Below are positions 41,350 through 49,605 of a stretch of 59,155 nt of DNA, piece by piece. The notes under the pieces were generated by a model, which was given only the letters and a program-made list of their open reading frames with translations, was not told where the DNA came from and searched no databases. The first letter of the stretch is position 1; every line of letters starts with the position of its first letter. The stretch spans positions 69,611 through 128,765 of the forward strand of contig PMOS01000004.1 in NCBI GenBank assembly GCA_003161435.1, given 5' to 3'. This DNA comes from Vulcanimicrobiota bacterium (GTDB lineage: Bacteria > Vulcanimicrobiota > Vulcanimicrobiia > Vulcanimicrobiales > Vulcanimicrobiaceae). Position numbers and translations under genes: made by a program.

Positions 41350-42051
41350 ATGAGGTATTCGATGTTCCGTAAATCTCTTCTCGCGCTCGCCATAACCGCG
41401 TTCGCTGCGCTTCCCCTGGCAGCCGCTGCGCAGCAATACAACGGCGGCGGCGACACCCTGCTACCCTCGCAAACGGTGATCACCGGGACGCTCGAGCAGA
41501 CGATCAACAGCAAGACCGCGCAGGTCGGTGACCCGTTCGTCCTCGACGTCACCCAGCCGTATCCGGGCGACGACCAGCGCTTCGGAGGCGCGAAGGTCTA
41601 CGGCCACGTGGCGAACGTTCAACGCGCCGTCGGGACGAAGCACGGACAGGTCAACCTGGCCTTCGACCGGCTGACGCTGATGGACGGCACGACCGCGTCG
41701 CTGACCGGTCAGCTCCTCTCGCTCGATGCCAAGCAGGGCGGTAACACTGCCGGTCGCAGCATCGTCGGTGCGGTCGTCGGTCAGATCATCGGCAACTACA
41801 TCGGCAAGCACATCGGCACCGATATCGGCGGCGCGGTCGGCGCTATCGGCGGCGGGATCTATGCCGGTAACCTCGGCACGAACGTCACCGTCGGCCAGGG
41901 CACGACCGTCGCGCTCAAGACGACGACCCCGGCGATGATCCTGTCGCGCCGTCAGGCCGGCTACCCCAACGGCAACGGCAACGGCTACAACTACGGCCCG
42001 AACAACGGAAACCAAGGCGCTCCCACACCGTACCCCACGCCGTACCACTAG
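41350..42051 (+). CDS. secreted protein with glycine-zipper segment
   Basis: 233 residues. A signal peptide (FRKSLLALAITAFAALPLAA) is followed by a beta-rich domain of the type found in outer-membrane or conjugation-linked proteins (GTLEQTINSKTAQVGDPFVL, KVYGHVANVQRA). A glycine-zipper stretch (SIVGAVVGQIIGNYIGKHIG, AVGAIGGGIYAGNLG) could insert in a membrane. The tail is Asn/Gly/Pro/Tyr-rich. Function unknown. It is closed by a strong shared terminator. Confidence 0.7.
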   Translation: MRYSMFRKSLLALAITAFAALPLAAAAQQYNGGGDTLLPSQTVITGTLEQTINSKTAQVGDPFVLDVTQPYPGDDQRFGGAKVYGHVANVQRAVGTKHGQVNLAFDRLTLMDGTTASLTGQLLSLDAKQGGNTAGRSIVGAVVGQIIGNYIGKHIGTDIGGAVGAIGGGIYAGNLGTNVTVGQGTTVALKTTTPAMILSRRQAGYPNGNGNGYNYGPNNGNQGAPTPYPTPYH

Positions 42052-42080
42052 TGTGTGTTCGGCCCTTCGGGCCGAGCCTC

Positions 42081-42108
42081 ACTCGCGTTCGGCCTTCGGC
42101 CGATCCGC
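42081..42108 (+). repeat. 28-base dispersed repeat, copy 1
   Basis: A 28-base sequence beginning ACTCGCGTTCGGCC and ending GGCCGATCCGC, containing the hairpin CGGCC-TT-CGGCCG-like core, is identical to 46480-46507. It is preceded here by another hairpin (TTCGGCCC-TTCG-GGCCGA, about 42058-42075). Both copies lie just after the stop of a small secreted-protein gene. Confidence 0.75.
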
Positions 42109-42111
42109 AGC

Positions 42112-42141
42112 AAAGAGACACCGCTCCGGCGGTGTCTCTTT
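42112..42141. terminator. bidirectional rho-independent terminator
   Basis: AAAGAGACACCG (42112-42123), loop CTCCGG, CGGTGTCTCTTT (42130-42141): a perfect 12-bp stem flanked by A-rich and T-rich ends. It sits between the convergent secreted-protein gene and the YcaQ-like gene and can serve both. Confidence 0.88.
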
Positions 42142-42145
42142 CTTA

Positions 42146-43318
42146 TTAAATGCCGACCTCGCGCGCGCCGAGCCAGGCCGCCATGGCGTGCAGTTCTTCG
42201 CGCAACGCCGGGCTGACGTCACGCTTGCGCACGCCGGGTTCGATGTGCGTGGCGATCGCGCGCAGGACGCCGGCTTGGCGATCGTGCTTGAGGTCGACGC
42301 GCGCGACGAGCCGGTCGCCCAGCAGAAACGGCAGCACGTAGTAGCCGTGAACGCGCTTGTGCTGCGGGGTGTAGATCTCGAGCCGAAAATCGAAGCCGAA
42401 CAGCTCGCTCGCCCGGGTTCGCTCCCAGATCAGCGAGTCGAATGGCGAGAGCAGCGCTCGCGCGTCGATCGAACGCGGCAGCCGCGCGCCGCGCGCGAGG
42501 TACCGGTCGCCGCGCAAACCTTCGACGTGCACGCGCTCGAGCTCGCCGGCGTCGGTGAGCTCGGCCACCCGCGCTCGAGCGTCGGCGAGGTCGAGCCGGA
42601 AGTAGTCGCGGAGTTCGCGCTCTGAGGCGATCCCCGATGCGCGCGCCGCGATGCGGACGAGCTCACGCTGCGCGTCAGGCTCCGACGGCGTCGGCGCATC
42701 GAGAATCGCGCGCGGGAAGACCCGTTCTGGGAGATCGTAGACGCGCTCGAACCCCCGCCGGTACGCCGTGGTGATCTCGCCGCTCCAGAACAGCGCTTCG
42801 AGGCCGATCTTCACGTCGCTCCAGCCCCACCACGAACCCTTGCCCCGCGCGCCCTCGAAATCGCTCGCCGCCATCGCCCCGCGCTCGGCGATCGTGTCGC
42901 GCAACCCGGCGAGCACGCGCGGCTGCTCGGCGATGACCCGTTCGATACGCGGCCAGCCGGCGTTGCCGTTTCGCGCGCGGTCCATGCGCCAGCGGAGCAG
43001 CGGCTGAAGCTCGAGCGGTAGTAGTGACGCCTCGTGGCCCCAGTACTCGAACAGGATGCGGTCGCGGCCGTAGACGGCCTGCTCGAGCAGCGCCGGATCG
43101 TAGTCTCCCAGCCGCGAGAAGATCGGCAGGTAGTGCGAACGGACCAGCACGTTGACGCTGTCGATCTGGATGAGCCCGACCCGCGCGAACACGCGCCGCA
43201 GCAGCCGGCGGTCGACGTTGCCGCGCGGCGCGGGGTCGGCGAAACCTTGCGCGGCGAGCGCGATGCGCCGCGCCTCGTCGAGTGAGAGTTTGGAGCGTCG
43301 GTTCGTGACGGGAACCAG
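42146..43318 (-). CDS. YcaQ-like winged-helix DNA glycosylase (HTH_42; start codon non-canonical)
   Basis: 390 residues if started at CTG 43318. The YcaQ/AlkX family unhooks DNA interstrand crosslinks. Visible are LSLDEARRIALAAQGFADP, RVFARVGLIQIDSVNVLVRS, HYLPIFSRLGDYD, the catalytic-type EYWGHEASLLPLE, and the winged-helix region FDSLIWERTRASELFGFDF. The first standard start, GTG 43192, lies inside the conserved N-terminal domain and would delete SLDEARRIALAAQGF. No ATG/GTG/TTG occurs between it and the upstream gene's TAA. CTG follows that TAA directly, suggesting stop-coupled reinitiation. Confidence 0.82.
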   Translation of the reverse strand: MVPVTNRRSKLSLDEARRIALAAQGFADPAPRGNVDRRLLRRVFARVGLIQIDSVNVLVRSHYLPIFSRLGDYDPALLEQAVYGRDRILFEYWGHEASLLPLELQPLLRWRMDRARNGNAGWPRIERVIAEQPRVLAGLRDTIAERGAMAASDFEGARGKGSWWGWSDVKIGLEALFWSGEITTAYRRGFERVYDLPERVFPRAILDAPTPSEPDAQRELVRIAARASGIASERELRDYFRLDLADARARVAELTDAGELERVHVEGLRGDRYLARGARLPRSIDARALLSPFDSLIWERTRASELFGFDFRLEIYTPQHKRVHGYYVLPFLLGDRLVARVDLKHDRQAGVLRAIATHIEPGVRKRDVSPALREELHAMAAWLGAREVGI

Positions 43319-44542
43319 TTACTTCAAGCTGCGCAAGAACTGGACGGCGCGCGTGGTAAAGCCGGGGCGTGGCCCGCGATTGGGACCCCGTTGGGCGACC
43401 ACGTGGTATGCCTGCAGCGAGTCGTCGTGGAAGCCGTAGCTTCCCGTCCACAAGTACAGCCGCCAGATGCGATAGATCTCGTCGCCCCATTTGGCGACGA
43501 CCGCTTCGCGATTCGCGTCGAACCGCTCGGCCCAGTTGCGCATGGTGAGATCGTAGTCATGGGTTTCGTTCTTCGTCTCGACGACGTCGAGGCCGTGGTA
43601 CAGCAACTCCCCAACCAGGTCTTGCAGGCACAAGAACGAGTGCGCGCCGGGCCAGATGTAGCGCCGCGTGAAATCGCTCGCGTCGTACTTCTCGATGCTC
43701 GCGGACGCGTCGAGGTAAAGCCGTCCGCCCGGCTTGAGGCAGTCCCACAGACGCGCGCAGAAGCGGCGGTAATACGGGATGTGCTCGATGACGCCGTAGA
43801 TCACGACGCCGTCGTACGGCTCGGAGGGAACGTGCTCGAGGAAGTCCTCGAGCCGGACCGTGCAGCGGTCGAGGCCCAGCCGCCGATCGAGGTCGGTGAT
43901 GAAATTGTACGAGTCTTGGGCGAGCGTGAGCGATGTGACGTCGACGCCGCGCGGACCACAGTACTCGTGCACGCCGCCCCAACCGCCGCCGATATCGAGT
44001 AGTCGCATTCCGGGCTTGAGTTGCAAGCCGTTCCACATCGACTCGAGCTTGTGCTCCGCGGCCTGCTCGAGCGTTTCGTCGTCGGTGTGAAAAAGGCACT
44101 GCGAGTAAAACCGGTACTTCTGGTCCATGAAGGGCAGGTAGAAGTCGTCGCCGAGCATGTAATGCTGCTCGATCGCCTTGCGGTTGATCCACGTCGCCGG
44201 CATCGCGACGAGTTGCCACATCCAGGATAAAAAGATCGCGGCGTGGGCGCGGGCGCTCAGCAGCTTGCGCACTTCCTGCATCGCGAAGAAGTCGCCCTCG
44301 ATGTCGAACTGGCCCTCGACGTACGCCTTCCCCAGCGCGTACTCGGTCATCGGGCCGAGCAGCGGCTTGTCGGTGTGGAAGATGATTCGAAACTGCGGCT
44401 CGCCGGGGCCGAAGCGCAGCACGTCGCCCGACGCCAGCTGCACCGCGCACGAGATCCCGCTCTCCGCCACGGCGCGCTCGACCAGCGCGGCGATCTTACG
44501 TGCCGCCAACGAGCGGAGGCCGCCCGCGGCCGGCGCGGACAT
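43319..44542 (-). CDS. cyclopropane-fatty-acid-synthase-like methyltransferase
   Basis: 407 residues, SAM-dependent CFA-synthase family. An N-terminal domain (EPQFRIIFHTDKPLLGPMTE, AYVEGQFDIEGDFFAMQEVR) is followed by the Rossmann domain: LKPGMRLLDIGGGWGGVHEY, VTSLTLAQDSYNFI, VIYGVIEHIPYYRRF. The usual YSCAY motif of canonical CFA synthases is replaced by FYSQCLFHTD, and VIEHIP replaces MVEHVG. It may therefore act on a different lipid. It is divergent from a canonical homologue at 44733. The TAA stop abuts the YcaQ-like gene. Confidence 0.85.
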   Translation of the reverse strand: MSAPAAGGLRSLAARKIAALVERAVAESGISCAVQLASGDVLRFGPGEPQFRIIFHTDKPLLGPMTEYALGKAYVEGQFDIEGDFFAMQEVRKLLSARAHAAIFLSWMWQLVAMPATWINRKAIEQHYMLGDDFYLPFMDQKYRFYSQCLFHTDDETLEQAAEHKLESMWNGLQLKPGMRLLDIGGGWGGVHEYCGPRGVDVTSLTLAQDSYNFITDLDRRLGLDRCTVRLEDFLEHVPSEPYDGVVIYGVIEHIPYYRRFCARLWDCLKPGGRLYLDASASIEKYDASDFTRRYIWPGAHSFLCLQDLVGELLYHGLDVVETKNETHDYDLTMRNWAERFDANREAVVAKWGDEIYRIWRLYLWTGSYGFHDDSLQAYHVVAQRGPNRGPRPGFTTRAVQFLRSLK

Positions 44543-44732
44543 CCCGCCCGCGTGCGCATCATCGGTCCTCTGCACGTATCTCGCGGGCTCCTTTCCGTTC
44601 GGGACGGCAAATGCGAACCCGCCCATGAGGGCGGCCGGAAAGCTTCTACGCCGTGTCGCGGGCCTTTGCCTACGAACGGTGCGACCGATAGCGACGGCAG
44701 GACGCGCGCGGCCCGCGGCGGCAGTCTCGGCC

Positions 44733-46013
44733 ATGGCGGCAGCGGCCCGCGATCCGGTGGCGGAACGTACCCTTGCGCTGATGCGCGGTCTGTTCGGCGA
44801 ACGACTCGGGCGGGACGTCGGCGTCCGGTTGTGGGACGGCACCGCGCTGGTTCCGCCGAACGCTTCGTTCACGTTGAGCGTCAATACGCCGTACGCGCTG
44901 CGTGCCGCGCTGACGCCGCCGCTCGATCGCAACCCCGCCCGGGCATTCGTCGAGGGCTGGTTCGACATCGAAGGGCGGCTCGAGGAGGCGCTCGAGGCCT
45001 TCGAGCGAGCCGTCGACACGTTGCCGCGCCTCGCGCTGGCGCGTTTGGCGCCGCTGGTTGCGCGGCTGCCTTCGCCGCCGCGCGAAGAGCACGACCGCGG
45101 GGCGCACCTCGGCGGCCGCCGCCATTCGAAAGCCCGCGACGCGGCGGCCGTCGGCTTTCACTACGATCAGCCGGTCGAGTTCTACCGCGCGTTCTTGGGT
45201 GACGATCTCGTGTACTCGTGCGCGTACTGGGACGACGGCGTCGCGACGCTCGACGAAGCGCAGCGCGCCAAGCTCGACTACGTGCTCGACAAGGTTCGGC
45301 TGCGTCCCGGTCAGTCGTTTCTCGACATCGGTTGCGGTTGGGGTTCGCTGGTCATTCGCGCGGCCGAGCGCGGCGCGAATGCGCTGGGCATCACGCTCTC
45401 GCGACGTCAATACGAGGAAGCGCAGCGGCGTATCGCGGAGCGCGGGTTGGGCGACCGGGCGCGCGTCGAGCTGCGCGACTATCGCGACCTCGGCGAGCGC
45501 CGCTTCGACGCGATCGCGTCGGTCGGGATGGTCGAGCACGTCGGTCAGAAGCGTCTGGTCGAATATTTCGCGTGCGCGCATCGAGCGCTGCGCGACGGCG
45601 GTCTGTTCCTCAACCACGGCATCAGCAAGCAAGGCCGTGACGGCAAACCGTGGCGCGCCGGTGCGGACTTCATCGGCCGTTACGTCTTTCCGGACGGCGA
45701 GTTGCTCCCGCTGGACATCACGACGCGCGCGGCCGAGCGCGCCGGCTTCGAAGTGCGCGATGTCGAGAACTTGCGCGAGCACTACGCGCGCACGCTGCGG
45801 GCATGGATCGAGAACCTGGCTCACCACTATCAAGCGGCGGTCGATGCGAGCGATTGGCGAACCGAGCGCGTTTGGCGCATCTACATGGCGGGCAGCGCGC
45901 GCAACTTTGCGCTCGGCCGCATGGGATTGCTGCAAACGCTGCTCGCGAAAACGCGCCCCGACGGCGCCAGCGACGTACCGCCTACTCGCCGCGATCTCTA
46001 CGCGGTCCGATAG
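44733..46013 (+). CDS. cyclopropane-fatty-acyl-phospholipid synthase
   Basis: 426 residues. Transfers a methylene from SAM to unsaturated acyl chains of membrane lipids. The core is canonical: HYDQPVEFYRAFLGDDLVYS, CAYWDDGVATLDEAQ, LRPGQSFLDIGCGWGSLVIR, ANALGITLSRRQYEEAQRRI, SVGMVEHVGQKRLVEYF and NHGISKQGRD, with a final EHYARTLRAW region. ATG 44733 was chosen; an earlier in-frame ATG would add a basic leader overlapping the divergent gene's promoter. Paired divergently with the CFA-like gene. Confidence 0.92.
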   Translation: MAAAARDPVAERTLALMRGLFGERLGRDVGVRLWDGTALVPPNASFTLSVNTPYALRAALTPPLDRNPARAFVEGWFDIEGRLEEALEAFERAVDTLPRLALARLAPLVARLPSPPREEHDRGAHLGGRRHSKARDAAAVGFHYDQPVEFYRAFLGDDLVYSCAYWDDGVATLDEAQRAKLDYVLDKVRLRPGQSFLDIGCGWGSLVIRAAERGANALGITLSRRQYEEAQRRIAERGLGDRARVELRDYRDLGERRFDAIASVGMVEHVGQKRLVEYFACAHRALRDGGLFLNHGISKQGRDGKPWRAGADFIGRYVFPDGELLPLDITTRAAERAGFEVRDVENLREHYARTLRAWIENLAHHYQAAVDASDWRTERVWRIYMAGSARNFALGRMGLLQTLLAKTRPDGASDVPPTRRDLYAVR

Positions 46014-46043
46014 CAATCACGCCCGCGCGGGTACAAGGAGCGC

Positions 46044-46454
46044 ATGCGCACGTTCAAAGTCATCACAGCCGCGGCGGCGATCGCGGCCCTCGCAGGCGGG
46101 ACGGCGGCCGCCCAGCAGACGCCGACCGACGACGGGACCAACGCCAACGGGCCGATCACCATCTTCAAGAACATGCAGGTCGAGCCGGCCGGCATGCGCG
46201 TCGCCATCGACGGCCACGAGGTCGACCATCTGCGCACTGCGTCGTACGACGACATCACGTCGGTCGTCCACTCCGGCACGAACACGATGACCGTGACCTG
46301 GAGCGGTCCGGTGCAGAAGCTGAACTTCAAGGTCGCGTATGCGCCGACGCGCAACAACTTCAAGAACGTCGCGGTCGTGCAAGCCGATTCGTCGAGCGAT
46401 GCGACGCTGCGCCAGGCCGGCTCGCGCACGGTCACGTTCACGATTCCCGGCTGA
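46044..46454 (+). CDS. small secreted protein of unknown function
   Basis: 136 residues with a signal peptide (FKVITAAAAIAALAGGTAAA). The mature domain is beta-rich (ITIFKNMQVEPAGMRVAIDG, SVVHSGTNTMTVTWSG, KLNFKVAYAPTRNNF), without Cys and without a recognised family. It starts 30 bases after the CFA synthase and may share its transcript. It is followed by a hairpin. Confidence 0.7.
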   Translation: MRTFKVITAAAAIAALAGGTAAAQQTPTDDGTNANGPITIFKNMQVEPAGMRVAIDGHEVDHLRTASYDDITSVVHSGTNTMTVTWSGPVQKLNFKVAYAPTRNNFKNVAVVQADSSSDATLRQAGSRTVTFTIPG

Positions 46455-46456
46455 GT

Positions 46457-46481
46457 GTGTTGGCGCAAAATGCGCCAACAC
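46457..46481 (+). terminator. hairpin after the small secreted-protein gene
   Basis: GTGTTGGCGCA (46457-46467), AAA, TGCGCCAACAC (46471-46481): a perfect 11-bp stem directly after the stop. There is no T tract, so intrinsic termination would be weak. It runs into the 28-base dispersed repeat. Confidence 0.6.
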
Positions 46482-46507
46482 TCGCGTTCGGCCTTCGGCC
46501 GATCCGC
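46480..46507 (+). repeat. 28-base dispersed repeat, copy 2
   Basis: Identical to 42081-42108. A further perfect 11-bp stem follows: CGTTGGTCGGA (46512-46522) with TCCGACCAACG (46528-46538). That stem sits before the convergent TauE stop. The cluster of three hairpins in 85 bases resembles a mosaic of short palindromic elements. Confidence 0.75.
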
Positions 46508-46540
46508 CGATCGTTGGTCGGATACCGTCCGACCAACGAC

Positions 46541-47299
46541 TCAGGGTTTCACGAACAGCGCGATCGACGTGACGACGAGCAAGCCGCAGAATAGCAGCTG
46601 CAGGATGCGCTCGGGCAAGCGATGGGCGAGCCCGACGCCGAAATGCACGCAGGCCGTTCCGCCGATCGCGAGCGGGATCCCGATCGACCAGTCGACGTCG
46701 CCCGAGAACGCGTAGGTCGCGATACCGACCAGCGAGCCCGGTGCGACGAGGGCGAGCGAGAGGCCCTGCGCCTCGATCTGGGTGTACCCGAACAGCATGG
46801 AGAGAATCGGCACGGCGAACACCGCTCCGCCGACCGAGAACAGCCCCGACAGAACGCCGCCCAGCGCTCCGACGACCGCCGTCCACCCCCACGCGAGACG
46901 CGGCGCGCCGGCGCTGGCCGCGGTAGCCTGCAGGGCGCGGTACCCGAACACGAGCGCGATGGCGGCGACGAAGCCGGCGAACCCGTAGCGCAGCCCCGGA
47001 CCGGCGACGTGCGTCGCGTACAGCGCGCCGACGAACGTGAACGAGACGGCGCACACGCCCAGTACGATCGCTACCCGGCGGTCGACGCTGCCGCGCCGCG
47101 CATAGTCCCACAAGCCGACCAGCACATTGGGCACGACCATCACCAGCGCCGTCCCCTGCGCGTGCTGTTGGTTCAGCCCGAAGAACAGCGCCAGCACCGG
47201 GATCGCGATCAACCCGCCGCCGATACCGAAGAGCCCGCCGAGCGCGCCGAGCACACCGCCCAATGCCAGGTAGACCACGAGGTCGATCGGACTAGGCAC
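46541..47299 (-). CDS. TauE/SafE-family sulfite/anion exporter
   Basis: 252 residues with eight predicted helices in two repeats. Each repeat carries the family Gly motif: GALGGLFGIGGGLIAIPVLA near the start and GVLSGLFSVGGAVFAVPILS at the second half. Members export sulfite, sulfoacetate or similar organosulfur anions through the inner membrane. The start is 12 bases after the SUI1-like stop, so the two are probably co-transcribed. Confidence 0.9.
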   Translation of the reverse strand: MPSPIDLVVYLALGGVLGALGGLFGIGGGLIAIPVLALFFGLNQQHAQGTALVMVVPNVLVGLWDYARRGSVDRRVAIVLGVCAVSFTFVGALYATHVAGPGLRYGFAGFVAAIALVFGYRALQATAASAGAPRLAWGWTAVVGALGGVLSGLFSVGGAVFAVPILSMLFGYTQIEAQGLSLALVAPGSLVGIATYAFSGDVDWSIGIPLAIGGTACVHFGVGLAHRLPERILQLLFCGLLVVTSIALFVKP

Positions 47300-47311
47300 G
47301 AGCGCTCCTCT

Positions 47312-47644
47312 CTAGCCGCCCGCGCGTTTCACGTGGCGTTGGGCCTTTTCGAAGTACGCGACGACCTTGTCGCGGTGATCGCCCTGCAGCTCGACCACGC
47401 CGTTCTTCGCGGTCCCTCCCGTGCCGCACAGACCACGCAGCTCTTTACCGACCGCGTCGAGCTCGGCCGTTGCCAGACCGTGGACCAGCGTCACGGCGCT
47501 GTTGCGCCTCCGTTCGCGAGCGACCCGCACGACGCCGTCGTTCGGGAGCGCGCCGCGGCCCGCCGGCGGGCGCCGAGCCGGGGCCGGCTTGGGAAGCGGG
47601 AGGCTGCCGTCGGTCGAATAGACGAGTACGCGCTCGTCGCGCAC
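47312..47644 (-). CDS. SUI1/YciH-family translation-initiation-factor-like protein
   Basis: 110 residues. A basic, Pro-rich N-terminus precedes the eIF1/SUI1 fold: VVRVARERRRNSAVTLVHGL, AVGKELRGLCGTGGTAKNGV, VELQGDHRDKVVAYFEKAQ. Bacterial YciH has been linked to fidelity of start-codon selection and stress translation, but its role is unsettled. GTG 47644 is chosen; GTG 47659, nearer an AAGG, is an alternative. Confidence 0.88.
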   Translation of the reverse strand: MRDERVLVYSTDGSLPLPKPAPARRPPAGRGALPNDGVVRVARERRRNSAVTLVHGLATAELDAVGKELRGLCGTGGTAKNGVVELQGDHRDKVVAYFEKAQRHVKRAGG

Positions 47645-47705
47645 GTGCCGGTCGTCCTTCACGCACCTTGCAACCTCGTCGCGATCCCGGCGGGTTCGGC
47701 GTTGG

Positions 47706-48323
47706 GTGACATCGGTGTTGCCGGCCGCGCCGCCGGATGTGGTCGAGGAGATCGCGGCGTTCGGGCGCTTCGCGGCGTCGCGCGGGTGGATCCCGGCGAC
47801 CTCGGGTAACTTCTCGCGCCGGATCGACGCGGGCCACGCCGCCGTGACCCGCAGCGGGATCGACAAGGGTGCGATCGCGCACGGCGACGTCTCGGTGCTC
47901 GCGCTCGACGAGCCCGTACCTGTGGGGATGTCCGCCGAGACGCCGATCCACCTCGGCCTGTACCGGGACGATCCGGCGATCGGCGCGATCTTCCACATTC
48001 ACACCGTCGCCGCGACCGTGCTCTCGCGGCGCGACGAGCAAAACGGGCGGGTCCGCACCGAGGGTTACGAGATGCACAAGGCGATCGGACTGACGACGCA
48101 CGAAAGCGTCGTCGAGATCCCGATCCTGTCCAACGATCAGGACACGGGCGCGCTCGCCGCGCAGGTATCGCATCGGATCGGGCCCGGAGCTGCCGTCCCC
48201 GGCTTCCTGCTCGCCGGTCACGGGCTCTATGCTTGGGGCGCGACGGCAGCCGATGCGCGGCGCCATGTCGAAGCCCTGGAGTTCCTCCTCGCTTGCCACC
48301 TCGAAGAACGGAGATTGCGATGA
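47706..48323 (+). CDS. mtnB: methylthioribulose-1-phosphate dehydratase
   Basis: Zinc class II aldolase-fold enzyme of methionine salvage: 5-methylthioribulose-1-P to the 2,3-diketone phosphate. 205 residues from GTG 47706. Motifs: RGWIPATSGNFSRRID, TRSGIDKGAI, the zinc site IFHIHTVAATVLS and the later zinc His in LLAGHGLYAWGATAADARRH. First gene of mtnBDC; its stop overlaps mtnD (ATGA). Confidence 0.93.
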   Translation: MTSVLPAAPPDVVEEIAAFGRFAASRGWIPATSGNFSRRIDAGHAAVTRSGIDKGAIAHGDVSVLALDEPVPVGMSAETPIHLGLYRDDPAIGAIFHIHTVAATVLSRRDEQNGRVRTEGYEMHKAIGLTTHESVVEIPILSNDQDTGALAAQVSHRIGPGAAVPGFLLAGHGLYAWGATAADARRHVEALEFLLACHLEERRLR

Positions 48324-48877
48324 ACGCAACGCTCACCTCGACGCTCCGCGTCTACGACGAAACCGACGGGCACAAGCCGCTCGTCGACACGACCGACCGT
48401 GCGGAGATCGCGCGAATTCTGGGCGACCAGGGGATCATCTTCGAGCGCTGGGAAGCGAGCGCGCCGCTCGACGCGAGCTCCGACCAGGACTCGATCATTG
48501 CGGCATACGCCGACGACATCGAACGCCTCAAGAGCGCGTACGGGTATACCACGGTCGACGTGATTCGCGTCGGTCCGGCAACGCCCAACCTGCCGGTGTT
48601 ACGCGAGAAGTTTCTCAACGAGCACACGCACAGCGAGGACGAGGTGCGGTTCTTCGTCGAGGGCAGCGCATCGTTCTACCTGCGGCTGAACGGCAACGTG
48701 CACCAGATGATCTGCACGCGCGGCGACCTGCTCAGCGTGCCGGCGAACACGACGCACTGGTTCGACATGGGACCGAGCCCTGAGTTCGCGGCGATCCGGC
48801 TCTTCGTCAACCCCGAAGGCTGGGTGGCGAACTTCACCGGCGACGACATCGCGACGCGCTTCCCGAAGTACGAGTGA
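48320..48877 (+). CDS. mtnD: acireductone dioxygenase
   Basis: Metal-dependent cupin that oxidises acireductone to the 2-keto acid precursor of methionine plus formate (Fe form). 185 residues. Metal ligands His 102 and 104 and Glu 108 are in EHTHSEDEVRFFVEG, and His 146 in PANTTHWFDMG, with spacing as in the Klebsiella enzyme. It overlaps mtnB and mtnC by four bases each. Confidence 0.95.
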   Translation: MNATLTSTLRVYDETDGHKPLVDTTDRAEIARILGDQGIIFERWEASAPLDASSDQDSIIAAYADDIERLKSAYGYTTVDVIRVGPATPNLPVLREKFLNEHTHSEDEVRFFVEGSASFYLRLNGNVHQMICTRGDLLSVPANTTHWFDMGPSPEFAAIRLFVNPEGWVANFTGDDIATRFPKYE

Positions 48878-49605
48878 ACCTTCCCGGTGCCCGGCTGACG
48901 GCGCACGTCGCCGCGCAGGCCGTTCTGGTCGATATCGAAGGGACGATCAGCACGATCGCATTCGTGCACGACGTCTTGTTCCCGTACGCCGATGCGCACC
49001 TGGACGCGTACGTAACAGCGCATCGCACCGACCCCGAGGTCGCGCATGCGGTGCGCGAGGCGGCCCGGTTGGCCGGTGAGCCCGACGACGTGGACGACGC
49101 GACCGTGCTCGCGCAGCTGCACGCCTGGATCGCCGAAGACCGCAAGGCCACGCCGCTCAAGACGCTGCAGGGGCTGATCTGGGCCGAAGGCTACGCGGCC
49201 GGCGACCTGCGCGCGCACGTCTATCCCGATGCCGCGGCCGGCTTGCGCCGCTGGCACGAGGCAGGGCTAGAGCTGTACGTCTACTCGTCCGGCTCGATCG
49301 CGGCGCAAAAAGTGTTGTTCGCCAACAACAGCCAGGGCGACCTGACGCCGCTGTTCACCGAGTATTTCGATACGACGATCGGACACAAGCGCGAGGCGCG
49401 TTCCTATACCGCGATCTCGCGAGCGATGCGAACGCCGCCCGAGGACATCGTGTTTCTGAGCGATGTCGACGCCGAGTTGGACGCCGCGCGCGAGACCGGG
49501 ATGCAGACGGTGCGGCTGCTGCGCGCCGCCGATACGCCGCCCGGCGCGACCACGAAACACCCCGCCGCCGCGACCTTCGACGACATCGAGATCATGCTTC
49601 CTTAG
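48874..49605 (+). CDS. mtnC: enolase-phosphatase E1
   Basis: HAD-type bifunctional enolase/phosphatase of methionine salvage that makes acireductone. 243 residues from GTG 48874 (GTGA overlap). The nucleophile motif LVDIEGTISTIAFVHDVLFP gives Asp 20 and Glu 22; SSGSIAAQKVLFANN is motif II; the Lys in GHKREARSY and the acidic motif FLSDVDAELDAA follow. The upstream salvage genes mtnA and mtnK/mtnN are not in this window. Confidence 0.94.
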   Translation: MNLPGARLTAHVAAQAVLVDIEGTISTIAFVHDVLFPYADAHLDAYVTAHRTDPEVAHAVREAARLAGEPDDVDDATVLAQLHAWIAEDRKATPLKTLQGLIWAEGYAAGDLRAHVYPDAAAGLRRWHEAGLELYVYSSGSIAAQKVLFANNSQGDLTPLFTEYFDTTIGHKREARSYTAISRAMRTPPEDIVFLSDVDAELDAARETGMQTVRLLRAADTPPGATTKHPAAATFDDIEIMLP

